Shown here one piece after another: positions 44,058 through 55,499 of a DNA stretch of 64,000 nucleotides. Both the position numbers and the translations under genes were made by a program. The stretch is from Paragorgia papillata (lineage: Eukaryota; Cnidaria; Anthozoa; Scleralcyonacea; Coralliidae), in NCBI GenBank assembly GCA_035771165.1, contig JAWNZC010000109.1, positions 62,001 to 126,000 of the forward strand, given 5' to 3'. Each line of letters begins with the position of its first letter. The stretch's first letter is position 1. Below the pieces are notes generated by a model. It saw nothing but the letters and a program-made list of their open reading frames with translations, had not been told where the DNA came from and did no database searches.

Positions 44058-44559
44058 ATGGAGTGTTTGCACGGAAAACCCGCGTGTGTTGTGACAACTA
44101 AGAATGGAAAGTTTTGGCTGTGCGACAACAAGAACGAGGAAAGCTGCGAGTTCTTTTGCCCAGAACAAGACCGTGAATTGTTTGAAACTGCTTTATTCCT
44201 GTGGCGTTCAAACGGAGCTTTGCGACCAGTTTGTCATACCCACCAGAGACCGGCAAAAATGCGAGTCGTGAAAGACAGCAAAACCGAATTTTGGAAGACC
44301 TTTCTTTGTCTGCTGTGATCGAGAAAATCCATGTGCGTTTTGGCAGTGGGGTGATAGAGTCGAGACACCAAAACCTACATGCAAGCATGGACTGGTTTGT
44401 CGCATTCGCAAGGTTAAAAAAGAGGGGAACAACCAAGGGCGTTTGTTTTACTGTTGCCCGAATGAGAAAGAAAATTCGTGTGGATTCTTTGAGTGGAAAC
44501 CGCGGTCTCACGTCGACAGAGTTGGTTGCCTGTTTACCTACACATGCACCTTCATATAG
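44058..44559 (+). pseudogene. Tandem GRF-type zinc-finger protein, one frameshift
   Basis: Starts MECLHGKPACVV. Three successive zinc-binding modules can be seen: CLHG...FWLCDN...CEFFC (about residues 3-35), a middle unit with PVCHTH...FFVCCD...PCAFWQW, and CKHGLVCRIRK...FYCCP...CGFFEW. Spacing and the final Phe-aromatic-Trp match GRF fingers, which bind single-stranded nucleic acid. A single-base frameshift near 44280-44292 breaks the frame after about 80 codons; the second part ends at TAG 44557-44559. It lies just right of the PLE and a TA tract. Confidence 0.75.
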
Positions 44560-44781
44560 CTACATGGTGTCGGACACAGGGCTCACGTTCGTAGGTCAGA
44601 AACAAGATCCAAACGAAGCTTAATTTTTTGCCAAATATAATGGAGAACTCCCTATCATGTCAGTGACAGACGCCATGGAAAAGCTAGACATTAATTAACA
44701 TAAAGAACACTAAAGGAAACGATTAACTATTTAACAAAACTTATCAGGGAAAAAACATCAATTATAATGTGTATAAAAGCG

Positions 44782-45428
44782 TTAGTTATAATAAAGTTTA
44801 TCCAAAGTGTTACAACTGTTTGTCTTTGATTGTGCCCTCGAATAGTACTTCATTTTCTTCTTCGTCAGAGCTCTGACCAGTTCCAGTTCGATAGAGGTGA
44901 TTGTGATTGCTCGCCTGCTATGTAATTTTCTGCGGACAACCAAAATGAATACGACCAACAAAACCACAATCAAAATTACAGATATGACAATCCAAAACGT
45001 CTTTGACTTTGGACTCTTTTTCTTTGAACTTCTCAAATAAACGGTCGTAGGGCCAGTCTGCAAAAGGCCGGTCGTATATGCGGGCGGTATATTATCCGTT
45101 GTCGTCGGCCCACTAGATGCTTTTGTTTTTTGCGTTACAGTCCGTTAAGACCTCCGAGGTTACGTTTAAATTCGTGCAGTTTATCGGGTTGTTTCGCAGG
45201 TCCACCTGTTTGTACCGTTTGAATACGTTTAGATCTTGGTTTGTGATCAGCGTGATCCGGTTGAAACAAAATTAAAACTTGGGGGTCCGTCGGAAGCTTA
45301 TCCGGCACCGACGTGCGGTGGTCATTGGTGCAAATGATTGCGCTACGCTTCCGCGAGCAGAAGTAGTCGTTAGGGCAAGCGTTTGCCATCCAGGTTAAGT
45401 ATAAAACCAGAAATAGAAAGGACAACAT
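44782..45428 (-). pseudogene. Secreted/membrane LRR-like protein, two frameshifts
   Basis: Begins with a signal peptide (MLSFLFLVLYLTWMANA) followed by an LRRNT-like cysteine cap (CPNDYFCSRKRSAIICT). In the next frame come NRIT, FKRYKQVDLRNNPINC (an LRR ending in a C-cap) and TDC. In the third frame a Thr/Pro-rich stalk leads to a clear membrane segment (TFWIVISVILIVVLLVVFIL) and a basic tail. The order is that of a type I receptor with very few repeats. Frameshifts lie near 45265 and 45140. Proximity to the right Polinton end marks it as accessory; capture from a host gene is inferred. Confidence 0.65.
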
Positions 45429-45556
45429 TTTTTATGCTAACGCTACGGAATAACCTCTGAACAATGACCGGAACGATTCTCGGTAATTCGAACCCTTAAA
45501 ACGTTATGTTAAGCTACACCTGGTCTCATTTCTTGCATATTGCTTGACATGTCAGG

Positions 45557-45814
45557 ATGGGGCAGTGCATTGGAAAACCGATCACACCTAGCTTAAACCT
45601 AAGAGATATTTTTAAACGGATACGGTGTCTCTGTACGTGTTGCGGTGGACAGGTTTTAATCTATCAATCGGAACTCGATGGAATCTTTTCAATAAACGAA
45701 AAAAGATACAAAACCTTTTGCGGAAAATATACTACGACCCGAAACACCAAGCTAGTTTTAGCGGTGTGGAAAAACTTTATCGTGCAGCCAGAGCCTGCTA
45801 ATGACCTCGCCTAG
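45557..45814 (+). CDS. Small protein with N-myristoylation-like start
   Basis: An 85-residue intact frame starting MGQCIGKP, which fits the Gly2/Lys7 pattern for N-myristoylation, with nearby cysteines (RCLCTCCGG) that could be palmitoylated. No further domain is recognised. As the last gene before the right terminal repeat it may be a membrane-associated accessory protein of the Polinton. Confidence 0.5.
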   Translation: MGQCIGKPITPSLNLRDIFKRIRCLCTCCGGQVLIYQSELDGIFSINEKRYKTFCGKYTTTRNTKLVLAVWKNFIVQPEPANDLA

Positions 45815-46484
45815 ACTTGCCCAAGCGCTTAATCCTCTTAATGACCCCTGATGAGTTTCTCTTTTGTCTCCTGCACGTGCACTGTGGATAAATATGCAAA
45901 TATCAGCCTTAGCAACATTAATAAGATGCTTGACGATGTTAATAAAATAGCCGAGTCATCCATTTAACCCCTGACAGTTTATATTCTGGCAAACCCCTCT
46001 GAAGAAAGTGTTTCAATGTCTTTCCAACGAACGGTTTCTTTATTCAAGGCATCGTTTACTCTATAAACTAAAGCCAAATAAGCGACAATTCGGCACATAT
46101 CTCCAAGCAAAGGGGTAAAGAACTGTTTGGCCGTTTAGCTTATCACACTTAATATGATATTCATGCATGCTGTTAATTCAAGTCTATACCTTATCTCTAC
46201 CAATTCAGACATTTAGGCTGTTCAAAACTCCCTATATTCCTCCAAACAAGGTTTCAGATAAAAAATATAAAGTGTCTCTATCAATTTCTGTCTCTCTCCT
46301 TGGAAAGAACGTCTATTTTGTTAAAGTTTACTGTACGCATGCTCTGTACGTCTACAGGTCCCACAAGTGTTGACTGTCAGTAGGGTAAAGTGTATAAATG
46401 AAAAGGTAATTACTATTACTTATAAGGATATAAGTCGAGTGCCTTTTGATAATGACGTAACCCAGAACTTCGGAAATCAGGCGG
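45815..46484. other. Polinton right sub-terminal region, no gene
   Basis: No supported coding region. An open plus frame at 46167-46373 is featureless. Confidence 0.4.
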
Positions 46485-46705
46485 AGACCAATCGGGAATG
46501 ACGTATCTGCACGGGGGGTTGGATGAAAGCTAGGGTTGGGGGGAAAGTTAGGGTTACTACGTCCCTGAGAAATAATGACGTATGCATAAATAATGAGATT
46601 AGGGTTAGGAGGTCTCAAAGGAGCCTGAGAATGGATAAATGATAAGTTGAATATTTAATGAGGCGGCATCCTTTGGTTGCCAGATGGGGGTCTATTACTA
46701 CTACT
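46485..46705. repeat. Polinton right terminal inverted repeat
   Basis: Inverted match to 19656-19898, ending ...tattactactact at 46705. Confidence 0.9.
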
Positions 46706-47772
46706 GATATTCGTTTACGTTATATATGGATTATGCTGTCATTCGTTAGTATATTGACTTTTGGAAAATCTCAGTGTCACAGTGAAGCAGATTCAGTGCG
46801 TGCCGTGCCTCATCGATTTTATTTAAAGGCATAAAGGGTAACGGTATGCTGGGAAACGCGGATAGCTGGATAGTTGATACATGATAGCAGATACTATATC
46901 AGATTTTGTTGACGTGTTTGAATTTTTATTATTTCGATTTTTGTACTATAGAGTGACCCCACCCCCATTTGTTAGTTTACCGTAGAGTTCCGAAAATATC
47001 CGGGGCGGCTACTTTAATACGGATTTTGGAGCCATGTAAAAGGCTACTTTTACAGGGGGCGGCTGCTTTCAAAGGGAGGCAATTTTTTTGAGTGAAAATT
47101 TCGTTAGAAAGAGATAATTTATGAATTGTGTTTTTTGGTTAAAGCGTTGAGAAACATTTTAATAAAGCCGACACAGTGGCGCTTGTCTAGAGGCACTTAA
47201 CTGGCTTCATTGTCAAAATTGATGTAAACAGCTTTATACTGCTGACGTAGACAACTCTTATAAATCGGTCGGTAAATTTAAGATTTAAAATGTATATGCT
47301 GGATTCCGGATAGCGAACTGCGGATAGCGGATACGGGAAACAGGATAGCGGATATTCCGGCGGATAGCTTTAATATTAACGCAACAATCCCCTCGCTTCA
47401 ATACACATATATAATTAGTTCAAAATTTGAGAGTGTTCTTATTTGTTGCTAAACTTTAATTTTACGTAAAAAAAAATCGACACGCGATTTTTGGTGCTAG
47501 TACCCCTTTAAAGTCACCCAGACGTATTTACCCGCCATTGTTTCTCCCTATTTGGATATTCGGTTCCCTATTTCGATGACTATTTGGATTCATTCCTTGG
47601 TTTGTTTTTTCGCTTATTGTCTTTTCGATCGTTAAAGAGAGTCGCTAGAATAACTTAGCTAATAAACAGAACCATGCTCAGATAACGATTGGTCGGATTG
47701 AATTCACCGATAGCTCTACATGTACGAACGCGAGCCATTTCTGTGACGTATTACCTTTTTATCCAATCACAC
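46706..47772. other. Non-coding with dispersed repeat pieces
   Basis: Contains repeated 'ggatagcgga'-type strings (47310-47370), partly matched at 49150-49200. The segment 46970-47245 matches 57655-57896 plus 61554-61580 and serves as an empty-site copy for the LINE there. Confidence 0.6.
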
Positions 47773-49100
47773 CCAGTGAACTCGATGTATTACCAAAACC
47801 GATGATGCGCGGCATGGCCCAAAATAAACATGTCATGTTTTCCGCCAAAACATTAACGAATCCGTCTGCATTCCTTAGTCTTTGAAATTGACACCGTGAG
47901 ATCACTGCAATATGATTGGTCCATTTGCTACTTTTGAATTCTCTAGCGGATTCGTCAATGTTTTGGACCGAAATCATGGCGCGTTTTCTTGGGGCCATGC
48001 CGCGCATCATCGGTTTTGGTAATAAGTTAAAATCAGATACCTATAACGCTAACGTCCAGTCATTCGTGGGGCGAAAAGTGAGGCAAAGTTCTAGGCCCCT
48101 GCGTGGTTTGCAGGTAGGTTTCAGTCTCCCACAAAATGTTTACACGGCCACCGGTCTTGACCGGACTGCGAAGCTCGAAAAGGTTTGAAAAATTATTTAT
48201 TGAATTATTTTATCACGCTTTGCTAAACGTGCATTTTAAATTTTGATTGTTGTGCTATGCTGCCGAATTAATTATGCAGTGATTATTTAATTTGTTGCTA
48301 TAGTAAAAGTCATTGTCTTTACAAAATGTGCACGAAGTTTGTCAGACGTCAGTGAAGAAATTAAATCAAACTTTTCGTTATATATTATAAACCATATATT
48401 AGAGTTTCGTCACTCCGAAGAGGATGCAAAAAATCAACACAAACTTAGTATAGAATATGCCGTTTAATAGTATCAGTTTCGTCAGTGTCGTTTTGTTTAA
48501 AAAGCATTCCGCATTCGTACAGAAAACAACAACTAGCCATGAGTAAACGTGAAAAATAAACAATCTAGTTGTCAGTTATTTCTTAAAATATCATGCCGTT
48601 TAGTTTAACACATTCGAACAAAGAATTAAAGGAGCAGAAATAAGAAAATGACCTTAGATGTATATTATGAAATATCAAGTATCAATACGTCTTCAAAGTC
48701 GTACAAGAATAGCTTTCTCACTCTTGTTCTCACCTTTTCAGCTGGCTGTTTTATCCTTAGCGATTAAAAGGACGTCTGTTTTCTCTGCCTATTTTCATCC
48801 CTAGCTTGAATTTACTGTATAGTTTTGGACTGCTATACAGTAAATAAAACAACAACAGCACTGCACAACAATAGGAAACCATTAAATGCACGTTTAGTCT
48901 GATAAATAATTTTTTCAAACCTTTTTTCGAGCCTTCGCAGTTCTGCTCAAGACGGGCCGCGGCCGTGTAAAAAACATTTTGTGGTAGACTGAATCCTACC
49001 TGCAAACCGCACAGGGGCCTTGAACTTTTTGCCTCACTTTTGGTTTACGTGTTAGTGTTCCAGGTATCACATTTTAACTTACATCGAGTTCACTGATCAC
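47773..49100. repeat. ~1.3 kb foldback element
   Basis: Arms 47773-48235 (less the internal MITE) and 48885-49085 are inverted copies sharing 'cagtgaactcgatgt', 'ggtttgcaggtagg.ttcagtct' and 'ttcgcagt'-type blocks. No coding function. The unpaired middle is about 650 bases. Confidence 0.75.
47790..48022. mobile_element. 233 bp MITE with TA target duplication
   Basis: Ends ttaccaaaaccgatgatgcg and its complement, flanked by TA at 47788-47789 and 48023-48024. Long internal complementarity includes 'cggcatggccc'. The opposite arm of the foldback (about 49070-49090) has the same flanking sequence with a single TA and no insert, so the borders are certain. Confidence 0.9.
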
Positions 49101-49706
49101 ACCTTACCCCTGAAAAAATAAGAACTAACGTGGGGGATTTGTGTGGGAGAATGGGCATGGTGGAAAACGCGAATAGCGGATACCGAATAGCTTTCATATT
49201 GTTTTTACTAGAAATACATAAACGCAACAAACCCCTCACCTGCTGTTCCAGTTGAAAATAATTATATAACAGTGGTTGAAGAAAGAAGAGTTGATTTAAT
49301 AAACTCTGTAAAACATATTTTGTTTATTCGAGGTTTCGAAAGGGGTATTTTAACAAGCTTTAAATGGCTTCCATGTACATGTTTTGATGGGAAATAAACA
49401 ACGTTTATAGTGACATTATAGCGTTTATGAAGACTGGCGTCTTCAGCAAGACATGTCGGCAAAATAAACTGTAATAACTTTAAAACCAGCAATTGAAACA
49501 AAGCAAAAATATGCAGTATTAATCGGACTGTCAAGGTGAAACAAATAACAAATATTTATTTGAAAATATTGACGAAAAAACATGGAAAACGTTTGTCACG
49601 TAACTCACGTTTTAAGAAAACAGCTGACATTCTCAGTGAGATTTTTTTTAGACTTGTCTTAAACCTTGCCGTTTCTCTCGCTATCATGCACTACACTGTA
49701 AAAACT

Positions 49707-50100
49707 GACTGGTTGAAACAACCAAAAAAAAAAGGTTACCTGGATGAGTCTGAGAGAACCAATTTAAAATGGATTGTTTCAACCAAATCGTTTTGGTAGA
49801 AATGTCCAATATTTGACTGGTTGAAACAACCAATATTATTGGTTGAAACCAATAATATATTATTGGTTATTTTAACCAAAAATACATTGGTTATTTTAAC
49901 CAACCAATATTGGTCATTTCAACCTAAAAACATTGGTTATTATAACCAAAAATTTATTCGTCATTTTAACCAATAAACAATGGTTGTTACCAAACAACCA
50001 ATAAATATTGGTCGTTGTAACCAATAAAAATTGGTCAAGCAAATGCATTGGTCATTCAAATGGTAGATTCAACCAACTTTTAATTGGTTGAAATAGTAAC
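49707..50100. repeat. Left sub-terminal satellite 1 (TTGGTTnnnnAACCAA)
   Basis: About 20 short units of the form (t)tggtt...aaccaa, many themselves palindromic, separated by 5-15 A/T bases. Confidence 0.85.
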
Positions 50101-50327
50101 TATAACAAATACCAGTAACATGAAAAAGTATCAGTTTTGCATGTTTTACTCACTGCTTACTTGCAAGAAACGTTGCCTACAATTCACATACATTTAAATA
50201 AATAATTAAGGTTGTGACAGAATAGTCAAAGCTAATTGGTACAAGTGAAACTTTCTTTTATCCAAAAAAATGCTAACTCAGAGATCACACCATCTTGTTG
50301 GACCCCACAAATTAGAATAACACTCTC

Positions 50328-50540
50328 TAAAAAAAGGTGTGTTAAATAATTAACACACCTTTTTTGTCACTTAAGAGTTGGTTATTTAACACACCTTGGT
50401 ATGTTATATTAACACATGTTAAGATGTGTTACTGTATAGGTGTGTTAATACAAAGGTGTGCTATGCAACATGCCCTGCTATGTGTTATCTTACACATGTA
50501 GGTGTGCATAATAACACACCTTGAAACATGTCATTCAACA
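50328..50540. repeat. Left sub-terminal satellite 2 (AGGTGTGTTA)
   Basis: Repeated 'ggtgtgtta' and its complement 'taacacacc', some arranged as small hairpins. Confidence 0.85.
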
Positions 50541-50782
50541 CAATGACTAAGAGAAAATAAACATTTTAAAAAACATTTAACATTGTCAACATATTTAATA
50601 TATTTTAATTAACATATGAACTGTGAGTGTTTACATCAGGATGACATTAAAGTACATGTATACAGTCACTTACTATAATAACTAATTAACTACTAATTAT
50701 ATACATGGTATACAGGAAAATGGTCATATGCAAACCATTTTTGGCAGTTCAAATTCCCAAATATTAACTGATAGCTAAAACT

Positions 50783-51792
50783 CATAGAAATAATATACCT
50801 AGAATGCGGGCTCCTATCTCCCGTCAGTCAAAAAATTGTCGCCACAAAATGGCGGATTTATAAGGGCAAAAGGAACTCACCCTAGGACTTTTTAACAGTT
50901 TTTTACACGGCCGCGGTTGGTAACCAGTGTGGAGTGGACGATGGATGTATTTTAGCACTGAATTTCTTTCTTTTTTACGTCGGGAAATTTACTGGATTAG
51001 TGAATTTAAAGATAAAGGCATGTGAAGTGCAATATATCCTTCGCCAAAACATTTCGAACATCAAACTCTGGATGTAGAAATGGTGACGATAGCGGCCTTT
51101 TAATACGAAGTATTTTTTACAGTAAGGTTTTAGTGTTTTTACTGTTTTACATTATATTTGAATGATTCCCACTTGCCAATCTGTATGTGATCTATACTGA
51201 ATGTGGAGGATTAATCCAGGAGACAGTAAGTGTTTTGTCCTTTTTTATCCAATCTAATAAGGATTTCTAGCTTGTGATTTTTGAAATATAAAATATGTTT
51301 ATGCACCTGTCATACTTTTTATAAATCAGTCTTTTCGACATCTATTTATATTGATATTTTAAATCCATGTTTTTCTTAAGATTTTCACCTAGTTTCCATT
51401 ACGTATTTGATTATATTATTTTAAACTGGCTTTCTGAGTTTCTGAGTTTCAAGTTTAGCATGAGCCTATCTTTTTGTTGCTTTTTGTAATTGTGGTGAAT
51501 TGATCGAAATATAATTTTGAACTTATAGTTTTTAGTACGTTTAATAAAGCAAGTGTCTTGCAAATTGTTTTATTTTATGCTAATGTGTATGTGGCTGATT
51601 TGTTGTCATGCATGTAACCAATTTATCCCTATGAAACGTCCTCCAATTCTTTATTTTGAGAGGCGATCATTGTTGTATATATATCCCACCCCTTGCAAAA
51701 TTCAAAATGGCGGATCTATAAGGGCAAAGTAAAATTAAATTTGGGCACCTGTCACGTGACAGAGCACGCATTCTAGGTCTATTATTTCTATG
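50783..51792. mobile_element. hAT-type non-autonomous element, 8 bp TSD
   Basis: Flanked by ctaaaact at 50775-50782 and 51793-51800. Inverted ends: catagaaataata followed by acctagaatgcg. Near-terminal 'aaaatggcgga' and 'tataagggcaaa' occur on both sides. No transposase. Confidence 0.85.
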
Positions 51793-51973
51793 CTAAAACT
51801 CCTAGACTAACAACTTAACAATGTGTGTGGTCCTGCATCTATATCCAAAATACATCATTCAGCATTTAGGATACTACATGAGATATTTAGAATGTTGGTT
51901 ATTTTCAAAGTGTACTTAACAACAATCCAATCGGCAATGGCACAAGGGAACGTCAGCGGAATCATCTTGAAGA

Positions 51974-54900
51974 TCAACAATCCTTTTCTTTCATTGAGAA
52001 GTCGGCTTTTGCATCACTCAACGTGTACTGGTCCAGTCCTGTAAAATGAGAATTTAAATTAGTTCAACAATTTGTTAAATAATATTTAATTACTGTAACT
52101 CAAATATTTAAACTCAAAATTTCAATTTATAGGTTAAAATTTTGATTTTGTTCAGTTGCAATTTTTGTTTGTTTGTTTGTTTAAATATTCATTCCATTTA
52201 ACCCATTGATGCCTACAATAGGAATCATCAGCTGCTGATTAACTTAGTAAAACAATAAGAGACATTTTTGGCTGGCTCAGGCAGGAATACAGTAAGTAAT
52301 TCACTTGACCCAATACCATTGTTACCACCCCTTAGAGAGTAAAATCATCTGCTGGAGTGTGAATTAATGTCAATATTAAACTTTATAATTACAAAGTATA
52401 TTTAGGGACTATCTTCCATCATACACTGTATCACAGATGGGCTCTCAGATGTGATAATGACCTACTAGCTGACTAGCTTCCAAGGGTCAAGAGTAAGATT
52501 CCCTCCAAAGGTCACATGCTCATACATAATTACTAACTACAAGATTGCAGTTACCGAACAAACAATTTGGACAGAAAATTCTACTTTCCTAGCAGAATTC
52601 TTGTATTTTTGAACACAATTAGAATATAGGGATGTTGAGTAATGTATAAGGAATATGCAGTATCTATATATCACTAAAATTATACCAATATTATTAGTTA
52701 AAAATTAACTTTCTAAAATATCCAGATGTGTGATATCACTGATATGTGTTCTTAGCATATCCATGATACTGATATATATATATATATATATATAGTTCAA
52801 TCTACAGACACGGTGTTTCGCTGTACAACAGCTCATCAGTGTAGCTTGGAACAATCTGAATGAATTTCATCAATTACTTATACACATGCGATCGTCGGTG
52901 ACAACCGCATGTGGGACAGCATCTTTGAAATACATTCATGGGCCCAGAGTGCTCAAACTTCCACAAGGGTAGTGAGCGTTGCATTATCGCTAATAGGTAC
53001 CCACGGCAACTTCGCAGAGTGCTCAACAACACCAAAGTGAAGGAGCGTACATAGTTCAATCTACAGACACGGTGTTTCGCTGTACAACAGCTCATCAGTG
53101 TAGCTTGGAACAATCTGAATGAATTTCATCAATTACTTATACACATGCGATCGTCGGTGACAACCGCATGTGGGACAGCATCTTTGAAATACATTCAGAT
53201 AGCGTGAAGTGCGCATGGGCCCAGAGTGCTCAAACTTCCACAAGGGTAGTGAGCGTTGCATTATCGCTAATAGGTACCCACGGCAACTTCGCAGAGTGCT
53301 CAACAACACCAAAGTGAAGGAGCGTACATAGTTCAATCTACAGACACGGTGTTTCGCTGTACAACAGCTCATCAGTGTAGCTTGGAACAATCTGAATGAA
53401 TTTCATCAATTACTTATACACATGCGATCGTCGGTGACAACCGCATGTGGGACAGCATCTTTGAAATACATTCAGATAGCGTGAAGTGCGCATGGGCACA
53501 GAGTGCTCAAACTTCCACAAGGGTAGTGAGCGTTGCATTATCGCTAATAGGTACCCACGGCAACTTCGCAGAGTGCTCAACAACACCAAAGTGAAAAACT
53601 TTATTATTAGACCAATACAATATGGAATAGATCATTATAATATAATATAGATATAAACATGCCTATTGGAATAGATATATTTTATCAAACCAGTCAACTT
53701 TCTAAAATATCCAGATGTGTGATATGTGTTCTTCGCATATCCATGATACTGATATACAGTACCGGGTGTCCCAAAAAAAACTTGCGCTGTTTGATTTAAT
53801 GTAACGTAAAAACTATAAAAGCTATTACACTCAAATAAGTTTTATTGTATTCAGAAAGGGCTAACTTAGATTTTGATATATAACATTTGAATGTCCGTGC
53901 AACATTGACTGAGCTATCGATGTTTTAAATCGAATAAGCATATTTGACAATGCTAAAAATTTGCATAAAATGGCCTATCAAATATTATTTGGTTAAACTT
54001 GATATATAGTTTTATTGTGGTCAAAAGAACGAATGAAAAACATAATTGTTGGATAAACATTTATTCATTCATCAGAGAAAGTATGTCCTCTTGCATAGCA
54101 CATTCAATACAAACCCAAACTCTTTGATCTTTTGTTAATCGAGGCATATTCGAAAGGCGAAGGCATATTCGAAGACCAACTTTTTAATACGAACTCCCAA
54201 AGGGCATCAAATATCTTTCGAACGTTTTTAAATGTTTCATGCTTATTTCGTTTCCCAAGAGACACGAAAGGCTAACTTACTAGGACATTACCCGAAATTA
54301 AAGTTAAGTTGAAATGCTAAAATTGAAATTGTTAATTTTTGTGGAAAATGGCAAATGTTTTCATATAAATTTGATCAGCCGTGTTTCCCGACTTTTCTAC
54401 TCGTTTTTAAAGCGTGCGCCAAATTCAAACATTTGTATCTCACGTAATATTGCATGAAATTTTTAGGGCTGTATATCAAGATCTAAGTTAGCCTTTCCTC
54501 AATACAATAAAACTTATTTGAGTGTAATAGCTTTTATAGTTTTTACGTTACATGAAATCAAACAGCGCAAGTTTTTTTTGGGACACCCGGTATATAGACC
54601 AATATTAAACTTTATTATTAGACCAATATATAACCTGCTAATAGTATTTTGAGATATAAACATGCCTATTGGAACAGATCATTATGTCAATAAATAAACT
54701 ACGAGTATTATTTAAGGATTTTACTTACCAATATAGACAGCAAGTGGTATGGTTGAACACAACTGAACATGGTAACTCTTCCCTATGGACTAGAAAATAA
54801 GAGAAAATAATATATTAATGAATAAGCAAACAAACAAACAAACAAACAAACGCACACAAAACACAAAACATAAGTTAAGTTAAGTTAAGTTACTGTTAGT

Positions 54901-55372
54901 CTGTTTAATACCAATAATTTAATATTTCATAATCACAAATAACTTTTACCTCAAAATCTGAATGCTTTAGTTTTACATAAGATAAATCCTTATCGTGAAA
55001 GCAACGGTGGCTAAAGAATGGTAAAAAAAGAAAGAATGATTTGAGAGTTTGTTAGGAACCTCAATTGACTATTACTGTAAAATTGAGAAGACAAGAAGAG
55101 ATTAAGCCAAATATTGTTGACGACAAAAGATGATCACTTTAATAATAAACATTGACTTCAACTACACTATAAACTAAACTTCGATCAGTATAAAATGGTA
55201 TGTATTGGACAATCAAACAGGAAAATTGACAACGAGAGCCAGAGAAAATTTCACATTACAATAAGTAAGACAATATAAAACAAACGATTACTGAATTCGA
55301 ATCTCTTTACCTTGCTCGTAGCCTCGTGCGAGAGAAGCTTCTAGGACTTTCTTGGTTCAACTCGATTTCCAT
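51974..55372 (-). CDS. Four-exon gene for an 82-residue protein, unknown family
   Basis: Exons on the minus strand are 55372-55311, 55010-54950, 54789-54729 and 52038-51974 (62, 61, 61 and 65 bases, 249 in total). Each intron is GT-AG (donors gtaaag, gtaaaa, gtaagt; acceptors ctttag, ttctag, tttacag), and the phases match at all three junctions, giving a continuous frame from MEIELNQESPRSF to SMKEKDC and a TGA. The start has a good context (agccATGG). The protein is small and mixed-charge with a basic N-terminus; no signal peptide or known motif is seen. Intron 3 (2.7 kb) contains the ribozyme array and a mariner-like MITE. The upstream sequence is CpG-rich. It could be a gene of the surrounding TIR element or a host micro-exon gene. 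Confidence 0.6.
52795..52852 (-). ncRNA. Hammerhead ribozyme, array unit 1
   Basis: Minus strand: stem I strand ctaca, core CTGATGA, perfect 5 bp stem II (GCTGT/ACAGC), GAAA, minimal stem III ACA-CCG-TGT, cleavage site GTC, and a stem I return strand tgtag. Outer GTTC/GAAC pairs close stem I across an internal loop, as in type I ribozymes. Confidence 0.9.
53054..53111 (-). ncRNA. Hammerhead ribozyme, array unit 2
   Basis: Identical by eye to the unit 1 ribozyme over the full 58 bases. Confidence 0.9.
53331..53388 (-). ncRNA. Hammerhead ribozyme, array unit 3
   Basis: Identical by eye to the unit 1 ribozyme over the full 58 bases. Confidence 0.9.
53762..54590. mobile_element. Mariner-like non-autonomous element
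   Basis: Inverted ends ccgggtgtcccaaaaaa / complement, flanked by TA (53760-53761 and 54591-54592). Inverted arms extend about 130 bases through 'taacgtaaaaactataaaag' and 'cactcaaataag'. No usable transposase frame in 829 bases. Confidence 0.88.
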
Positions 55373-55499
55373 GGCTTTTAGTTAAATCTTTCCGTAGAAG
55401 AACATGTTATTTCGGTGAAGACTGTCTTCCTGATCTCTTCGCAAACAAAAAGTCTTATTTCCAAGGGTTTATGTAGCTTGAATCTCAAAACACCATCAC

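Larger units (their letters stand above)
19656..46705. mobile_element. Polinton/Maverick element with nested insertions
   Basis: Inverted ends of about 230 bases start AGTAGT on each side. Gene content is diagnostic: protein-primed family B polymerase, packaging ATPase, adenovirus-type protease, major and minor capsid proteins, and a chromodomain integrase. Left-half genes run rightward and the capsid/integrase block runs leftward. About 12 kb is a BEL/Pao retrotransposon carrying a LINE and about 2 kb is a PLE. Without these the element would be near 13 kb, and several core genes have internal deletions. No 6 bp target duplication is visible. It is an old, defective endogenous copy related to adintoviruses. 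Confidence 0.9.
52795..53595 (-). repeat. Three-unit tandem array with hammerhead ribozymes (retrozyme-like)
   Basis: Units start at 52795, 53054 and 53331 (spacings 259 and 277; the first unit lacks about 20 bases). They are almost identical and encode no protein of note; each contains one hammerhead ribozyme on the minus strand. The ribozyme-bearing end abuts a TA tract (52770-52793). Unit length and layout match retrozymes, which give rise to small circular RNAs by self-cleavage and ligation in other animals. Confidence 0.85.

Noticed and set aside
19640..46720. 6 bp target duplication for the Polinton
   Set aside because: The six bases outside the two AGTAGT ends do not match, so none is claimed; flanks may have rearranged.
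52795..53595. Regularly spaced repeats resembling a CRISPR array
   Set aside because: Units are identical over their whole ~277 bases with no variable spacers, and each holds a hammerhead core; the sequence is eukaryotic.
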